A DNA stretch of 64,000 nucleotides from Magnetococcales bacterium WMHbinv6. Lineage in GTDB: Bacteria > Pseudomonadota > Magnetococcia > Magnetococcales > Magnetaquicoccaceae. Location of the stretch: contig PDZV01000003.1 in NCBI GenBank assembly GCA_002753135.1, positions 1-64,000 of the forward strand, in the 5' to 3' direction. Below, in pieces: positions 8,967 to 17,376 of this stretch; position 1 is the first letter of the stretch; each line of letters begins with the position of its first letter. The notes under the pieces were generated by a model that searched no databases, was not told the origin of the DNA, and saw only the letters and a list, made by a program, of their open reading frames with translations. A program made the position numbers and the translations under genes.

Positions 8967-8995
8967 GAGATACCATAAAGGTAGATTCCTGTCAA
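8967..8995 (-). promoter_or_regulatory. Sigma70-type promoter of dksA
   Basis: Read on the minus strand: TTGACA (8995-8990), a spacer of exactly 17 bases, then TATCTC (8972-8967). The -35 box is a perfect match. It gives a leader of roughly 50 bases before the dksA start codon. Confidence 0.65.
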
Positions 8996-9029
8996 CATTT
9001 TAATGAATATAACAGAGCAAATCTGTGAG

Positions 9030-10460
9030 TCAAAGCGGGAGAGAGGCAGGAAAAATTTTACCAGGATTCAACAACCCTTTTGGATCAAAGAGTGCTTTCA
9101 TCTCTCTTTGCAAGCGCAAAGAGACTGGATCCAACTCCCAAGGTACGTAAGCCTGCTTTTGTATCCCCACACCATGTTCGCCTGACAGGGAGCCCTGCAG
9201 TTGCAAAACCAGTTGAAACAGACGGGCCAACAACGGCTCAACCAGCGCCATCTGCTCGCTATTGGCCGGATCCACCAGCAAATTGACATGAATATTGCCA
9301 TTGCCCGCATGGCCAAAATTGACAATGGGAATGGCAAACTCGGCGGAGAGGGCGGACACACCGGCCATCAATTCTGGCAAACGGGAAACCGGCACCACCA
9401 CATCTTCATTGATTCTTTTCGGAGCCAATTTTTTTAACGTGGGCGACAAGGCATAGCGGGCCGCCCAAATGCTCTCTGCCTCTTCTGCACCGGCCTGCAA
9501 TAATTCGATACACGACAAACGCTGCAAACGGGCCACCACTGCCGCCACCTGTTCTGATATGCCAGCCTGACTGCCAGACAACTCCACCAACAACATGGCC
9601 TTGCCCTCTGCCGGAATGGCCACCGCTCCACTCCGACGCAACAGATCCAGGGCCGATTCATCGAGAAACTCAATCGCTGTTGGCGTTTCACCTTCTGCCA
9701 TCAAGGTGCAAACCCCTTCGGTTGCCTCGGCAACCGAGGCAAACAGCACCCGCAATAAACGCTTTGTTTCCGGCACGGGTGCCAGCTTCAGGGTTGCTTG
9801 CGTCAGCACGGCCAGCGTTCCTTCCGAACCGATCAACAGGCGGGTGAGATCATAACCCACCACCCCTTTGCTGGTGCGCCCGCCAGCGGTCAGCAGCGAA
9901 CCATCCATCAGAACACCCTGCACACCCAACACCCAGTCACGGGTCACCCCATAGCGCACCGCGTTGGCACCCGCCGCACACATGGCCAGATTGCCACCGA
10001 GCGAACAACTGCGCGCAGAAGAGGGATCCGGCGGCCAAAACAGCCCCTCTTTTTTGAGCTCTGCCTGCAATCGGCTATGCACCACCCCTGGCTCCACCAC
10101 GGCCAACCGGTCGTCGCGGGAAATTTCCACAATCCGATTCATGCGCTGCAACGAAAGAATAATACCTCCCTGCACCGCCAGCGCTCCACCAACGTTGCCG
10201 GTTCCTGCCCCTCGCGGCACAACCGGAACCCCGGCCTGATGGCAAAGCCGCAAAGTCTGCTGCACATCCGCCTGACTTGCCGCCAACACCACCGCCCAGG
10301 GGGGATGACGAACACCGGTATTATCCCAGGCATAGACCTCCCGCTCTGCCGCTCCTGCCAACACCTGCTCCGCCGACAAGGCGCGGCGCAGCTGTTCGAG
10401 CAGAAGGGAGAGAGGCTCAGCGTCCAGAGCCGGGCGGGGCGATGGGGGAGACAGATTCAT
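9030..10460 (-). CDS. FAD-binding oxidase, glycolate oxidase GlcD / D-lactate dehydrogenase type
   Basis: 476 residues. It has an N-terminal FAD_binding_4 (PCMH) domain with PRGAGTGNVGGALA and DPSSARSCSLGGNLA, and a C-terminal FAD-oxidase domain ending with NFGHAGNGNIH and LSGEHGVGIQK, which hold the metal/substrate-binding histidines. The family oxidises 2-hydroxy acids (glycolate, D-lactate, D-2-hydroxyglutarate). GlcE and GlcF partners are not next to it, so a D-lactate or D-2-hydroxyglutarate dehydrogenase role is also possible. ATG 10458-10460 is preferred; GTG at 10467-10469 is in frame. The 5' end overlaps the end of the BON lipoprotein gene by 44 bp. Confidence 0.82.
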   Translation of the reverse strand: MNLSPPSPRPALDAEPLSLLLEQLRRALSAEQVLAGAAEREVYAWDNTGVRHPPWAVVLAASQADVQQTLRLCHQAGVPVVPRGAGTGNVGGALAVQGGIILSLQRMNRIVEISRDDRLAVVEPGVVHSRLQAELKKEGLFWPPDPSSARSCSLGGNLAMCAAGANAVRYGVTRDWVLGVQGVLMDGSLLTAGGRTSKGVVGYDLTRLLIGSEGTLAVLTQATLKLAPVPETKRLLRVLFASVAEATEGVCTLMAEGETPTAIEFLDESALDLLRRSGAVAIPAEGKAMLLVELSGSQAGISEQVAAVVARLQRLSCIELLQAGAEEAESIWAARYALSPTLKKLAPKRINEDVVVPVSRLPELMAGVSALSAEFAIPIVNFGHAGNGNIHVNLLVDPANSEQMALVEPLLARLFQLVLQLQGSLSGEHGVGIQKQAYVPWELDPVSLRLQREMKALFDPKGLLNPGKIFPASLPL

Positions 10461-11187
10461 GGACAACACCAGAAGAACGGGAAGAGGCAGCCGGCATCAG
10501 CGGTTGCGAAGTCGAATAGGATGGCTCAACCGGAACAGAGCTGCTGACAGCAGGCGCTGCGGTGGCATCGCGCACCGCAACCGGTGCCCCCCTTGCCGGT
10601 ACCGCAGAGGTATTGGCTACGCTGAGATAAGAGACCACTTCGCGCACATCAGAGACCTGTTGGGCAATATGAATCGCCCGATCCCGCTCCTGAGGCGTTT
10701 TTGCCTCTCCGACCAGATAGACCACACCCTTGGTCGTTTTGACATGAATATTCAAGCCATGAATATCCTGATCCAACAAAAATTGCGACTTGACCTTGCT
10801 GGTAATATAGGCATCATTGGCCAGTTCGGAAGGGCTGACATACTGTACCCGCAACTCGGAACGCACCTCGACCACTCCTCTGGTTTCCCGGGCAAGGCGA
10901 ATCGCTTCATCCACCTCTTCCTGGTTGATGGCCGCCCCGGTCAACAACACCTTGCCGTGCAATACCGACACCCCAATATTGCCCACCCGAATGGCGTCAC
11001 TCTGCACATACCGGCTACGAATTTTCATCGCCAGCCAGGAATCTTCCATCTGGCTGGTCATATCCCGATCTTCTCCGACCACGCTGGTGGTGGCCGCCAT
11101 GCCACCCCCCACCACAACCGGAACACAACCCGGCAGTCCGGTCAACGCCAATAACGTCACGATATGACGACAAGTCAATCTGCTCAT
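10417..11187 (-). CDS. BON-domain outer-membrane lipoprotein, DolP/YraP-like
   Basis: 256 residues. The N-terminus has a hydrophobic signal ending in the lipobox-like LPGC (Cys 21), so it should be a periplasmic lipoprotein. Two BON domains follow (about 45-115 and 120-195), with the typical VKGxVxLxG-like segments VLHGKVLLTGA and TTKGVVYLVGEA. The C-terminal 60 residues are Ser/Pro/Ala-rich and unlike E. coli DolP, which ends after the second BON. DolP binds anionic phospholipids and supports outer membrane integrity. Position after rsmI and yraN fits the conserved neighbourhood. The 3' end overlaps the next gene. Confidence 0.8.
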   Translation of the reverse strand: MSRLTCRHIVTLLALTGLPGCVPVVVGGGMAATTSVVGEDRDMTSQMEDSWLAMKIRSRYVQSDAIRVGNIGVSVLHGKVLLTGAAINQEEVDEAIRLARETRGVVEVRSELRVQYVSPSELANDAYITSKVKSQFLLDQDIHGLNIHVKTTKGVVYLVGEAKTPQERDRAIHIAQQVSDVREVVSYLSVANTSAVPARGAPVAVRDATAAPAVSSSVPVEPSYSTSQPLMPAASSRSSGVVHESVSPIAPPGSGR

Positions 11188-11225
11188 CCCGATCCCCTAG
11201 CGAACAATATCAAGCAAAACCCCCG

Positions 11226-11603
11226 TTACCATCCTGGCCGAAAGGCATCGGCAATCACCTCTACCCTTAAGAACAATCCTTTTTTCCATACCAATACAGC
11301 ATCAAAACGACACTCCCGTCCGGCATGCTCCGGGTGGTGCTGCAGATAGCCGTGTGCCAAACGCACCAATTGATCCTGTTTGCGCCGATGAATATTTTCG
11401 GCGGGATTGATCCCTGCCTCGCCCCGCCGCGCTTTGACTTCACAAAAAACCAGTGTTTCTCCCTGCAAAGCGACCAGATCCAATTCCCCGTAGCGCAAGC
11501 GAACATTTCGCTCCAGAATACGATAACCATTTTTATGCAAGTATTGTTCCGCAAGGGGTTCTGACTCCACCCCCAACAGATGCCGCGCCTCACACATCGT
11601 CAT
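11226..11603 (-). CDS. yraN: YraN family protein (UPF0102), endonuclease-like fold
   Basis: 125 residues from ATG 11603. The family has a Holliday-junction resolvase/PD-(D/E)XK-like fold of unknown function. Core motifs are present: YRILERNVR, YGELDLVAL and VFCEVKARRG, giving the acidic residues and Lys of the fold. Starts at 11597 (with GGGG seven bases upstream) and GTG 11634-11636 are possible; the family length of 115-125 favours the short forms. The 5' end overlaps the 3' end of rsmI by about 14 bp, so the two are probably one transcript. Confidence 0.82.
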   Translation of the reverse strand: MTMCEARHLLGVESEPLAEQYLHKNGYRILERNVRLRYGELDLVALQGETLVFCEVKARRGEAGINPAENIHRRKQDQLVRLAHGYLQHHPEHAGRECRFDAVLVWKKGLFLRVEVIADAFRPGW

Positions 11604-12519
11604 GCCCCGATGGCTGGTCCAACGACTCCCTCTCACCGGAGGCTCTCTCTTGCCGCTGCTGTTCCGCCTGTCGCCTGGCCAAGGCCAAGCGGTACAACTG
11701 ATTGCGGGAAACGCCCGTCAATCGCGCCGTTTGTCGCGCTGCCTGCCCCAAACCGACCTCTGCATCCATCACCTGCTGCAACATTTCCGCCGCCTGCTCC
11801 GGCGAGGGCGAGGGCAACGACTGCTCCTGCAACAGCAAGACCATCTCTCCCTTGTGCGCCTGGGCTTGAAAAAGAGTTGCCAATTCGCTGACACTGCCAC
11901 GATGCCAACTTTCAAAATGTTTGGTCAACTCTCTCGCCACCACCGCCCCCCTCCCGGCACAGCCATGCGCCAGCAGATCGCTTAAAGTCGCCGCCATCCG
12001 CAGCGGTGCTTCATAGAGGACAACCGTGCGTTCCTCTTTGGCGATTGCCGCCAGACGCTGCTGCCGCGCCTTGCCTTTTCTGGGCAGAAACCCTTCAAAA
12101 ACAAAGCGCGCCAACGAAAATCCCGATCCGGATAATGCCGTCACCACAGCCGACGGCCCCGGCAACACCTCCAAACGGATACCGGCGGCAATCACCGCCT
12201 GCAGCAGCGGCAATCCCGGATCACTGATCCCCGGCGTCCCGGCATCCGTCACCAGGGCCATTTCGGCACCCTGCCGTAACCGCTCCAAGAGCATCGGCAG
12301 TCGTTGTGCCGCATTATGATCGTTGAAGCTGCTCATCGGCGTCTCGATACCATAATGGCTGCAGACAATCCGACTGTGCCGGGTATCCTCTGCCAGAATC
12401 CGTTCCACCTCCTTCAAAACCCGCACCGCACGAAAAGTCATATCTTCCAGGTTGCCGATCGGGGTGGGAACGATGTATAATTTGCCCGTAGTCACTTTCC
12501 CATTATTCCATTTTTCCAT
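11590..12519 (-). CDS. rsmI: 16S rRNA (cytidine1402-2'-O)-methyltransferase
   Basis: 309 residues. RsmI uses SAM to 2'-O-methylate C1402 in the decoding centre of 16S rRNA. It has the tetrapyrrole-methylase fold with IVPTPIGNLEDM, AEDTRHSR, GTPGISDPG, PGPSAV and FEGFLPRKG in order. The C-terminal helical part (from about 230) ends in the usual RLTGVSRNQLYRLAL segment. A GTG about 8 codons in could also be a start, since VTTGKLYIVPTP is where most homologues begin. It is divergent from the LpoA-like gene with only 14 bp between start codons. Confidence 0.93.
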   Translation of the reverse strand: MEKWNNGKVTTGKLYIVPTPIGNLEDMTFRAVRVLKEVERILAEDTRHSRIVCSHYGIETPMSSFNDHNAAQRLPMLLERLRQGAEMALVTDAGTPGISDPGLPLLQAVIAAGIRLEVLPGPSAVVTALSGSGFSLARFVFEGFLPRKGKARQQRLAAIAKEERTVVLYEAPLRMAATLSDLLAHGCAGRGAVVARELTKHFESWHRGSVSELATLFQAQAHKGEMVLLLQEQSLPSPSPEQAAEMLQQVMDAEVGLGQAARQTARLTGVSRNQLYRLALARRQAEQQRQERASGERESLDQPSGHDDV

Positions 12520-12533
12520 TGTGTGATCATGCG

Positions 12534-14438
12534 ATGATACCTTCTTCCACTCTGTTCAGAGAGGGCTCTTTTTCCTTGTTCTCTCCATTCGCCCGGATTG
12601 TCGGTCGCCAGCACCGCCACCCTTTCTGGTCGCTGCTGCTCGTCACCCTGCTGTTGTGGGGCTGTGGCGGACAAAAACCGATGACCCCGGCTGCTCCCGT
12701 GGCCGCCCCATCGGTACGCACGGTGATCACCACCCCCCCCGCTGAACCGGCTCCCGTCCGCCATATGGGCCAAACCGTCCAGCAACCGGGCCAAACCGCA
12801 ACCCGGCCTGTACTCACCCCGGTGCAAATTGGACCGGATCCGGTACAGGTCGCACCACCCCCCGGTCAGAGACCACCTCCTGGACAATCGGCCATGCCGC
12901 CACAAAAACCGGCACCGCCAGAAGAGATTGCCCTGCAACAGGCAGAACTGCTCCATGGCGAGGGTAAACTTTTTGAGGCCTGGCATGCATGGGCCACCAT
13001 CGCCAGCGGCGCAGAATTTCCCGCCGCCAACTCTTTTTATACCGACAAGGCGTGGCAACGACTGCTGGAGAGCTATTTTTTCCAGGCCAGTGCCGATAAT
13101 ACGCCCCGCTTCCTGCAAGAAACCGCCGAGATCGAACCGACTGCCAGCCAACACCGCATCCTGCATGAGCAAATTGCCTTGCAACCCAGGGAACGGATCA
13201 AATATCTGCTCTCTCTGCAACCAGGCACCTCCATGCTGGCTGCCGCATTACGTGCCCCCTTGCCGGATGCCGCCGCTGTGGGCGCACCGCAGGGCAAAGC
13301 TGAAGAGAACCTGACGTCGTCAGTCGCCCCTCTGGCCATGAGTACCACCATCTCCCAACCGCCCATCACCGCCCCGGCAGCCCCTGCCATGTCGGCTGGT
13401 GGCACGAGCAGAAAAGTTGGTTTGTTGCTCCCCTTGAGCGGCAAATGGACCAACATGGGTGAACATCTGCGCCGGGCCGCCAAAAAAGCCTTGGCTGATT
13501 ATCCCACTTCCCCGCTTCAGTTGCAAATTGCCGACAGTGGCGACACCCCGGAGAGCAGTCAAAAAGGGGTGCAGGAGTTGATCAGCCAACAGGTGGATGT
13601 GATCATCGGCCCTGTTTTTTATGCCACCGTACAACCGGCGATAGAGCTGGCTGCTGCCTCACAAATTCCCATTATCACCTTGAATCCGCAACGGGAGGGA
13701 GACCCTCTGCTCAAAGGGGCCTATTCCAACGCCTTTCAGGCAGAACAACAGGCCAAAATCATGGCCAAACAGGCGGTGGTTGAGAAAAAACTGACACGCA
13801 TCGCCATCTTGGCCCCCGAGTCGGAATATGGCCGCGGCATTGGCAAAACCTTCACCGACGAAGTGCATGCCCTGGGTGGGGCCATCGTGCGCTCTGCCTA
13901 TTTCGCCCAGGATGCCAACGATTTTTCCCCCTGGATCAAAGCATTGGGCACACAATTTGATGCCCTGTTCCTGCCTGCCTCCGCCAAGCAGGTCCGCCTG
14001 ATCGCCCCGCAAGTCGCTGCCGTGCGTCTCGGCAAGCAAAATATCACTCTGCTCGGAACCTCCCTGTGGAACAGCCCTGAGTTGCTCTCGGAAGGTGGCG
14101 AATATCTGGAAGGTGCCCTGTTCTGCGATATCGACAACAACGCCAAAGAACATTTCCGGCAATCTTTCCGGCAAACCTGGGAAGAAGATCCCACCGCTTT
14201 GGCCACACTCGCCTATGATGGCGTGGCCATCATTGCCCAACTGCTGCAGGAACAGTCTGCGGCAAGCGGTAAAATCAGTCACGCGGCCCTGACCCGTAGC
14301 AACGGCTTTCGCGGTGCCAGCGGGCCAGTCCGTTTTCTGGACAACGGACTGAGTCGCCGTCTCTACCACATCTTCCGCATCGAGGGGGGACAAATTCGTC
14401 CCCTGCAACCGGTACAGGATTCGCTGGCCACCCCTTGA
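12534..14438 (+). CDS. Penicillin-binding protein activator, LpoA/LppC-like lipoprotein
   Basis: 634 residues. The N-terminus is a long leader with hydrophobic PFWSLLLVTLLLWGC, a lipobox-like end at Cys, followed by a Pro/Gln-rich linker and a TPR-like helical part (about 130-235). From about residue 290 there is a type 1 periplasmic-binding fold: KVGLLLPLSGKW, IIGPVFYATV, IAILAPESEYGRG and LATLAYDGVAI. This two-part layout is that of E. coli LpoA, an outer-membrane activator of PBP1A. ATG 12534 is chosen; a TTG at 12519 is in frame but overlaps the rsmI start codon. No Leu/Ile transport role is expected. Confidence 0.8.
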   Translation: MIPSSTLFREGSFSLFSPFARIVGRQHRHPFWSLLLVTLLLWGCGGQKPMTPAAPVAAPSVRTVITTPPAEPAPVRHMGQTVQQPGQTATRPVLTPVQIGPDPVQVAPPPGQRPPPGQSAMPPQKPAPPEEIALQQAELLHGEGKLFEAWHAWATIASGAEFPAANSFYTDKAWQRLLESYFFQASADNTPRFLQETAEIEPTASQHRILHEQIALQPRERIKYLLSLQPGTSMLAAALRAPLPDAAAVGAPQGKAEENLTSSVAPLAMSTTISQPPITAPAAPAMSAGGTSRKVGLLLPLSGKWTNMGEHLRRAAKKALADYPTSPLQLQIADSGDTPESSQKGVQELISQQVDVIIGPVFYATVQPAIELAAASQIPIITLNPQREGDPLLKGAYSNAFQAEQQAKIMAKQAVVEKKLTRIAILAPESEYGRGIGKTFTDEVHALGGAIVRSAYFAQDANDFSPWIKALGTQFDALFLPASAKQVRLIAPQVAAVRLGKQNITLLGTSLWNSPELLSEGGEYLEGALFCDIDNNAKEHFRQSFRQTWEEDPTALATLAYDGVAIIAQLLQEQSAASGKISHAALTRSNGFRGASGPVRFLDNGLSRRLYHIFRIEGGQIRPLQPVQDSLATP

Positions 14439-14450
14439 GCAATCGACAAC

Positions 14451-14474
14451 CCGGAGGGAGAACACTCCCTCCGG
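14451..14474. terminator. Hairpin between convergent LpoA-like and AsmA-like genes
   Basis: CCGGAGGGAG (14451-14460) and CTCCCTCCGG (14465-14474) form a perfect 10-bp stem with a four-base loop. No T-tract follows on either strand, so termination would not be of the classical intrinsic type. It sits in the 73-bp gap between two convergent genes. Confidence 0.5.
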
Positions 14475-14511
14475 CATCTTGATCAAAGCAGAGGCAAGGC
14501 AACCGCTTTCT

Positions 14512-17205
14512 TCAAGGGGTTCCTTTGTCCAACCGGTAAAAGGTCTGCTGCAAATCCCCTTCCAAACGGGCGCGATAGGTTTCGCTTTCATCTCGTAACG
14601 GCGATGAGACGGACAGATCAAAACTGTGTTGTCCAGATGCCTGGCGCACACCACTGCCACTTATCCGCAAACCACCCGCCTGCAGCAACAGGGGGTTGAA
14701 TTGCATGGCCTCCTGATTCCAAGAGATATCCGTCAGCAACTTGTCCCAATAAAACGGCTGGGGAGGCAAGGTCGTTTCACGTCCGCTCCCTTTATCCTGG
14801 CCCCCTTCTTCGCTGACTTCGCTTTTTTCTGCCATATAGATCCGTTGCGGATCACCAGGAGGACGCAGAAACAGCTCACCATTGACACCCGGCATCCGCC
14901 CCGCCTCTACCTGCAAATGCAACTGCCCGGAATAGGGGGAGGTGAACAGCCACTCCTCATTGAGGACTCCCCACATCTCTCCATGGCCAAAAGCGATCCC
15001 CTCCAGCAGGGGACGCGCCGTCAGACTTTTGTTGGGTACGGCAGACCGACTGTTCGCAGCAGCTCCAGAACGTTTGCCGCCCTGCCGGGTATTGGCAGAC
15101 AAACCGACATATCCCCCTTGTCGACTGCCGGATAATTTATCCAAAGCCACCCCTGTAAAAGAGAACAGGCCATGATAGACCGCTTCTTGCTCGCTCATCC
15201 GCTCTGTCCCGGCCAGTTCGATCCAGGCCTGACCGTTGACGCGCCCCATACCGATGGTGGCCTCCATATCGTGCAGTCGCAAGATGTTCTTTTCCTGCTT
15301 GAGACGTAGCGAAAGATCCTGCACCTCGACACCTGCCAGTTGTCCCCCGTCCATCGTCAGTTGACCTGACAACGACTGGATACGCGGCACCTCCTCATGC
15401 GGCAACGTCCGCAAACCATCCCCCTGCACAGTCAGATCAAACTGCATCATCCCGGCAGCATGCCAGCCTGCTGCCCGCTGCAGATACTCCTTGATCCGCG
15501 ACACTTCCCAGTCACCACTGATCTCAAGCTGCATCATCGGCACCAGCGATCCGCTCACCCGCAACCGGGATTCGGTCGGTTCGTTCGCAGAGGCCGGACG
15601 ACTCAGAATCAGCTCCTTGATACGCACCATATCTTCAAACTCTTCCGTTTGATCCTGGACCACATCCCATTCGACGAACAAGGGAACCCCCTCCCTTTTA
15701 TCGATCTGCAAGGCGGTGGCTATGTTCTGCCACACAGAGGTGCGCCGCCGCTCGTTGCGGTGGGAATTCCGCACCTTACGACTCGCAGAGGTTTCCGGGG
15801 AACCACTCCAGGATAAATCGGTTTGCGTCAAGTCAAGTTGCCCGCTCCAGTGCAGCGCATCCGGCCATCCCCCTTCGACATGTACCACCCCCTGCGGCGT
15901 CTCTCCTGACAAATAGGGTGCCAACACATGACTAAAACGGTGCGTATCAATACTGGACAAGGTACTGAACCAAAGATTAAGAAACGATTCGCCATCACTC
16001 TCTTCCTGCTGGGCAGCCCCTCGCCACATTCCTTTGACATCCAGAACAGGCCGCCCATCGGCATATAAGAAACACTCTTCAAGCCACACCATGGGGCGAT
16101 TGCTCTGCTCTTCCAGGCGCAAGACCGATTTTTGCCGAAAGGCCACATCAATCGGCAGCAAATCTTTCATCCCGCCCAAATCGCCACGATAATTGCCGAC
16201 AATCGGAAAAAACGCCTGCTGCTGGCTTGCCGCCACCTCCTTATCCTGACGGTTGGCAATAACCAATTTGTCCAATTCCAACCGGGATCGGGTTTGAATT
16301 CCCTTCTTCAGGCTGCCGTTGAACAGGGTAAAAAAATAGCCTCTGGCACCTCGAATATCCCATTGTTCTGGAATGCTGACCGTGGGCATCGGAGCGCCGA
16401 GCAGACTGACCAGGCTGACGAAATAATCAATAAATTGCAGCAGCGTGGTTGATTTGGCCTCAAGGTTGAGCAAAACCGGCATGGCCGTCAAATCCAATGA
16501 CTCCGGTAACGGCCCGATTTGCCCGGTCACCGTAAAGGGGATGGCATGAAAACGAGCGGACAAGGAGACCGGCGACGGCTTTTCTGGAGTCAGGGCATGA
16601 ATGTCCCCATAAACGCGATCAATGATCACCGCCTGGCTTGTGGCCTGTTGCCAGTTCAACAGCGTAAAAATACCATTCTGAATTTTGACCGAATTGACTG
16701 CCAGCCGGGTCAACCCCAGACCAAAATGGTGTTTCATCTGCAAATCGCTTTGCACAATCATCTCTTGTAACTGCTGCGCCAGCCAGACATCCTCCTGGCG
16801 CACCACCTGAATTTGTGGATTGAACAACGTCAGGGAAGAGATCACCAGCGGAGCATCCTCTTCCATGCTGTGATACAAAAAAGAAAAAGGTGCCAGACCA
16901 ATCTGCACCTTTTTGGCAATCAACAACGGCGGCTCACTGTCCGTCAAAGCATGTATCTGTAAGTTACGCAACTCCAGCGCGAAAAACCCTTCTGTCGGCG
17001 CAAAGTGAATGCCGTCCAACGAGACGGTGCGGCCTGTCACCTTTTCCAGCGCATTGATAATTTTTGGCTGCAAACGGTCGACATCCACCACCAGTCGGCC
17101 CAGAATTGCCAGGCTGCACATCAACAACAGTGCCACCCCCCCAAGCAGATAGACAACACGTATCGTCTGTCTATCCTGGATCAGCGCATGACCGCTGTTT
17201 GACAT
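14512..17205 (-). CDS. AsmA/YhdP-like inner-membrane-anchored protein
   Basis: 897 residues from ATG 17205, chosen because AAGG lies seven bases upstream; the frame runs open further to 17295. One N-terminal membrane segment (VVYLLGGVALLLMCSLAILG, about 19-38) is followed by VTGRTVSLDGIHF and a long beta-rich periplasmic part, the pattern of AsmA-like proteins (AsmA, TamB, YhdP) that bridge the envelope and are linked to phospholipid transport. The C-terminus has the AsmA-type LLLQAGGLRISGSGV stretch. No enzymatic motif is seen. It lies 171 bp downstream of gatB on the same strand. Family assignment is by architecture, not by strong motifs. Confidence 0.65.
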   Translation of the reverse strand: MSNSGHALIQDRQTIRVVYLLGGVALLLMCSLAILGRLVVDVDRLQPKIINALEKVTGRTVSLDGIHFAPTEGFFALELRNLQIHALTDSEPPLLIAKKVQIGLAPFSFLYHSMEEDAPLVISSLTLFNPQIQVVRQEDVWLAQQLQEMIVQSDLQMKHHFGLGLTRLAVNSVKIQNGIFTLLNWQQATSQAVIIDRVYGDIHALTPEKPSPVSLSARFHAIPFTVTGQIGPLPESLDLTAMPVLLNLEAKSTTLLQFIDYFVSLVSLLGAPMPTVSIPEQWDIRGARGYFFTLFNGSLKKGIQTRSRLELDKLVIANRQDKEVAASQQQAFFPIVGNYRGDLGGMKDLLPIDVAFRQKSVLRLEEQSNRPMVWLEECFLYADGRPVLDVKGMWRGAAQQEESDGESFLNLWFSTLSSIDTHRFSHVLAPYLSGETPQGVVHVEGGWPDALHWSGQLDLTQTDLSWSGSPETSASRKVRNSHRNERRRTSVWQNIATALQIDKREGVPLFVEWDVVQDQTEEFEDMVRIKELILSRPASANEPTESRLRVSGSLVPMMQLEISGDWEVSRIKEYLQRAAGWHAAGMMQFDLTVQGDGLRTLPHEEVPRIQSLSGQLTMDGGQLAGVEVQDLSLRLKQEKNILRLHDMEATIGMGRVNGQAWIELAGTERMSEQEAVYHGLFSFTGVALDKLSGSRQGGYVGLSANTRQGGKRSGAAANSRSAVPNKSLTARPLLEGIAFGHGEMWGVLNEEWLFTSPYSGQLHLQVEAGRMPGVNGELFLRPPGDPQRIYMAEKSEVSEEGGQDKGSGRETTLPPQPFYWDKLLTDISWNQEAMQFNPLLLQAGGLRISGSGVRQASGQHSFDLSVSSPLRDESETYRARLEGDLQQTFYRLDKGTP

Positions 17206-17376
17206 GATCGCCTTACCAGCCTGTTGATAAAATCGCCATACGACCTCGATTCGGTAGTGCAACGTAGAGTGCGATGCGCACCCATTTTGCAACACGCTGC
17301 CTTTTTTGCTCTGCGCCCTCTCTCAGCCCCCTGGTGCGGCGCAGCGCAACAAACCCGGGGCCTGTATCGGCGGCGG

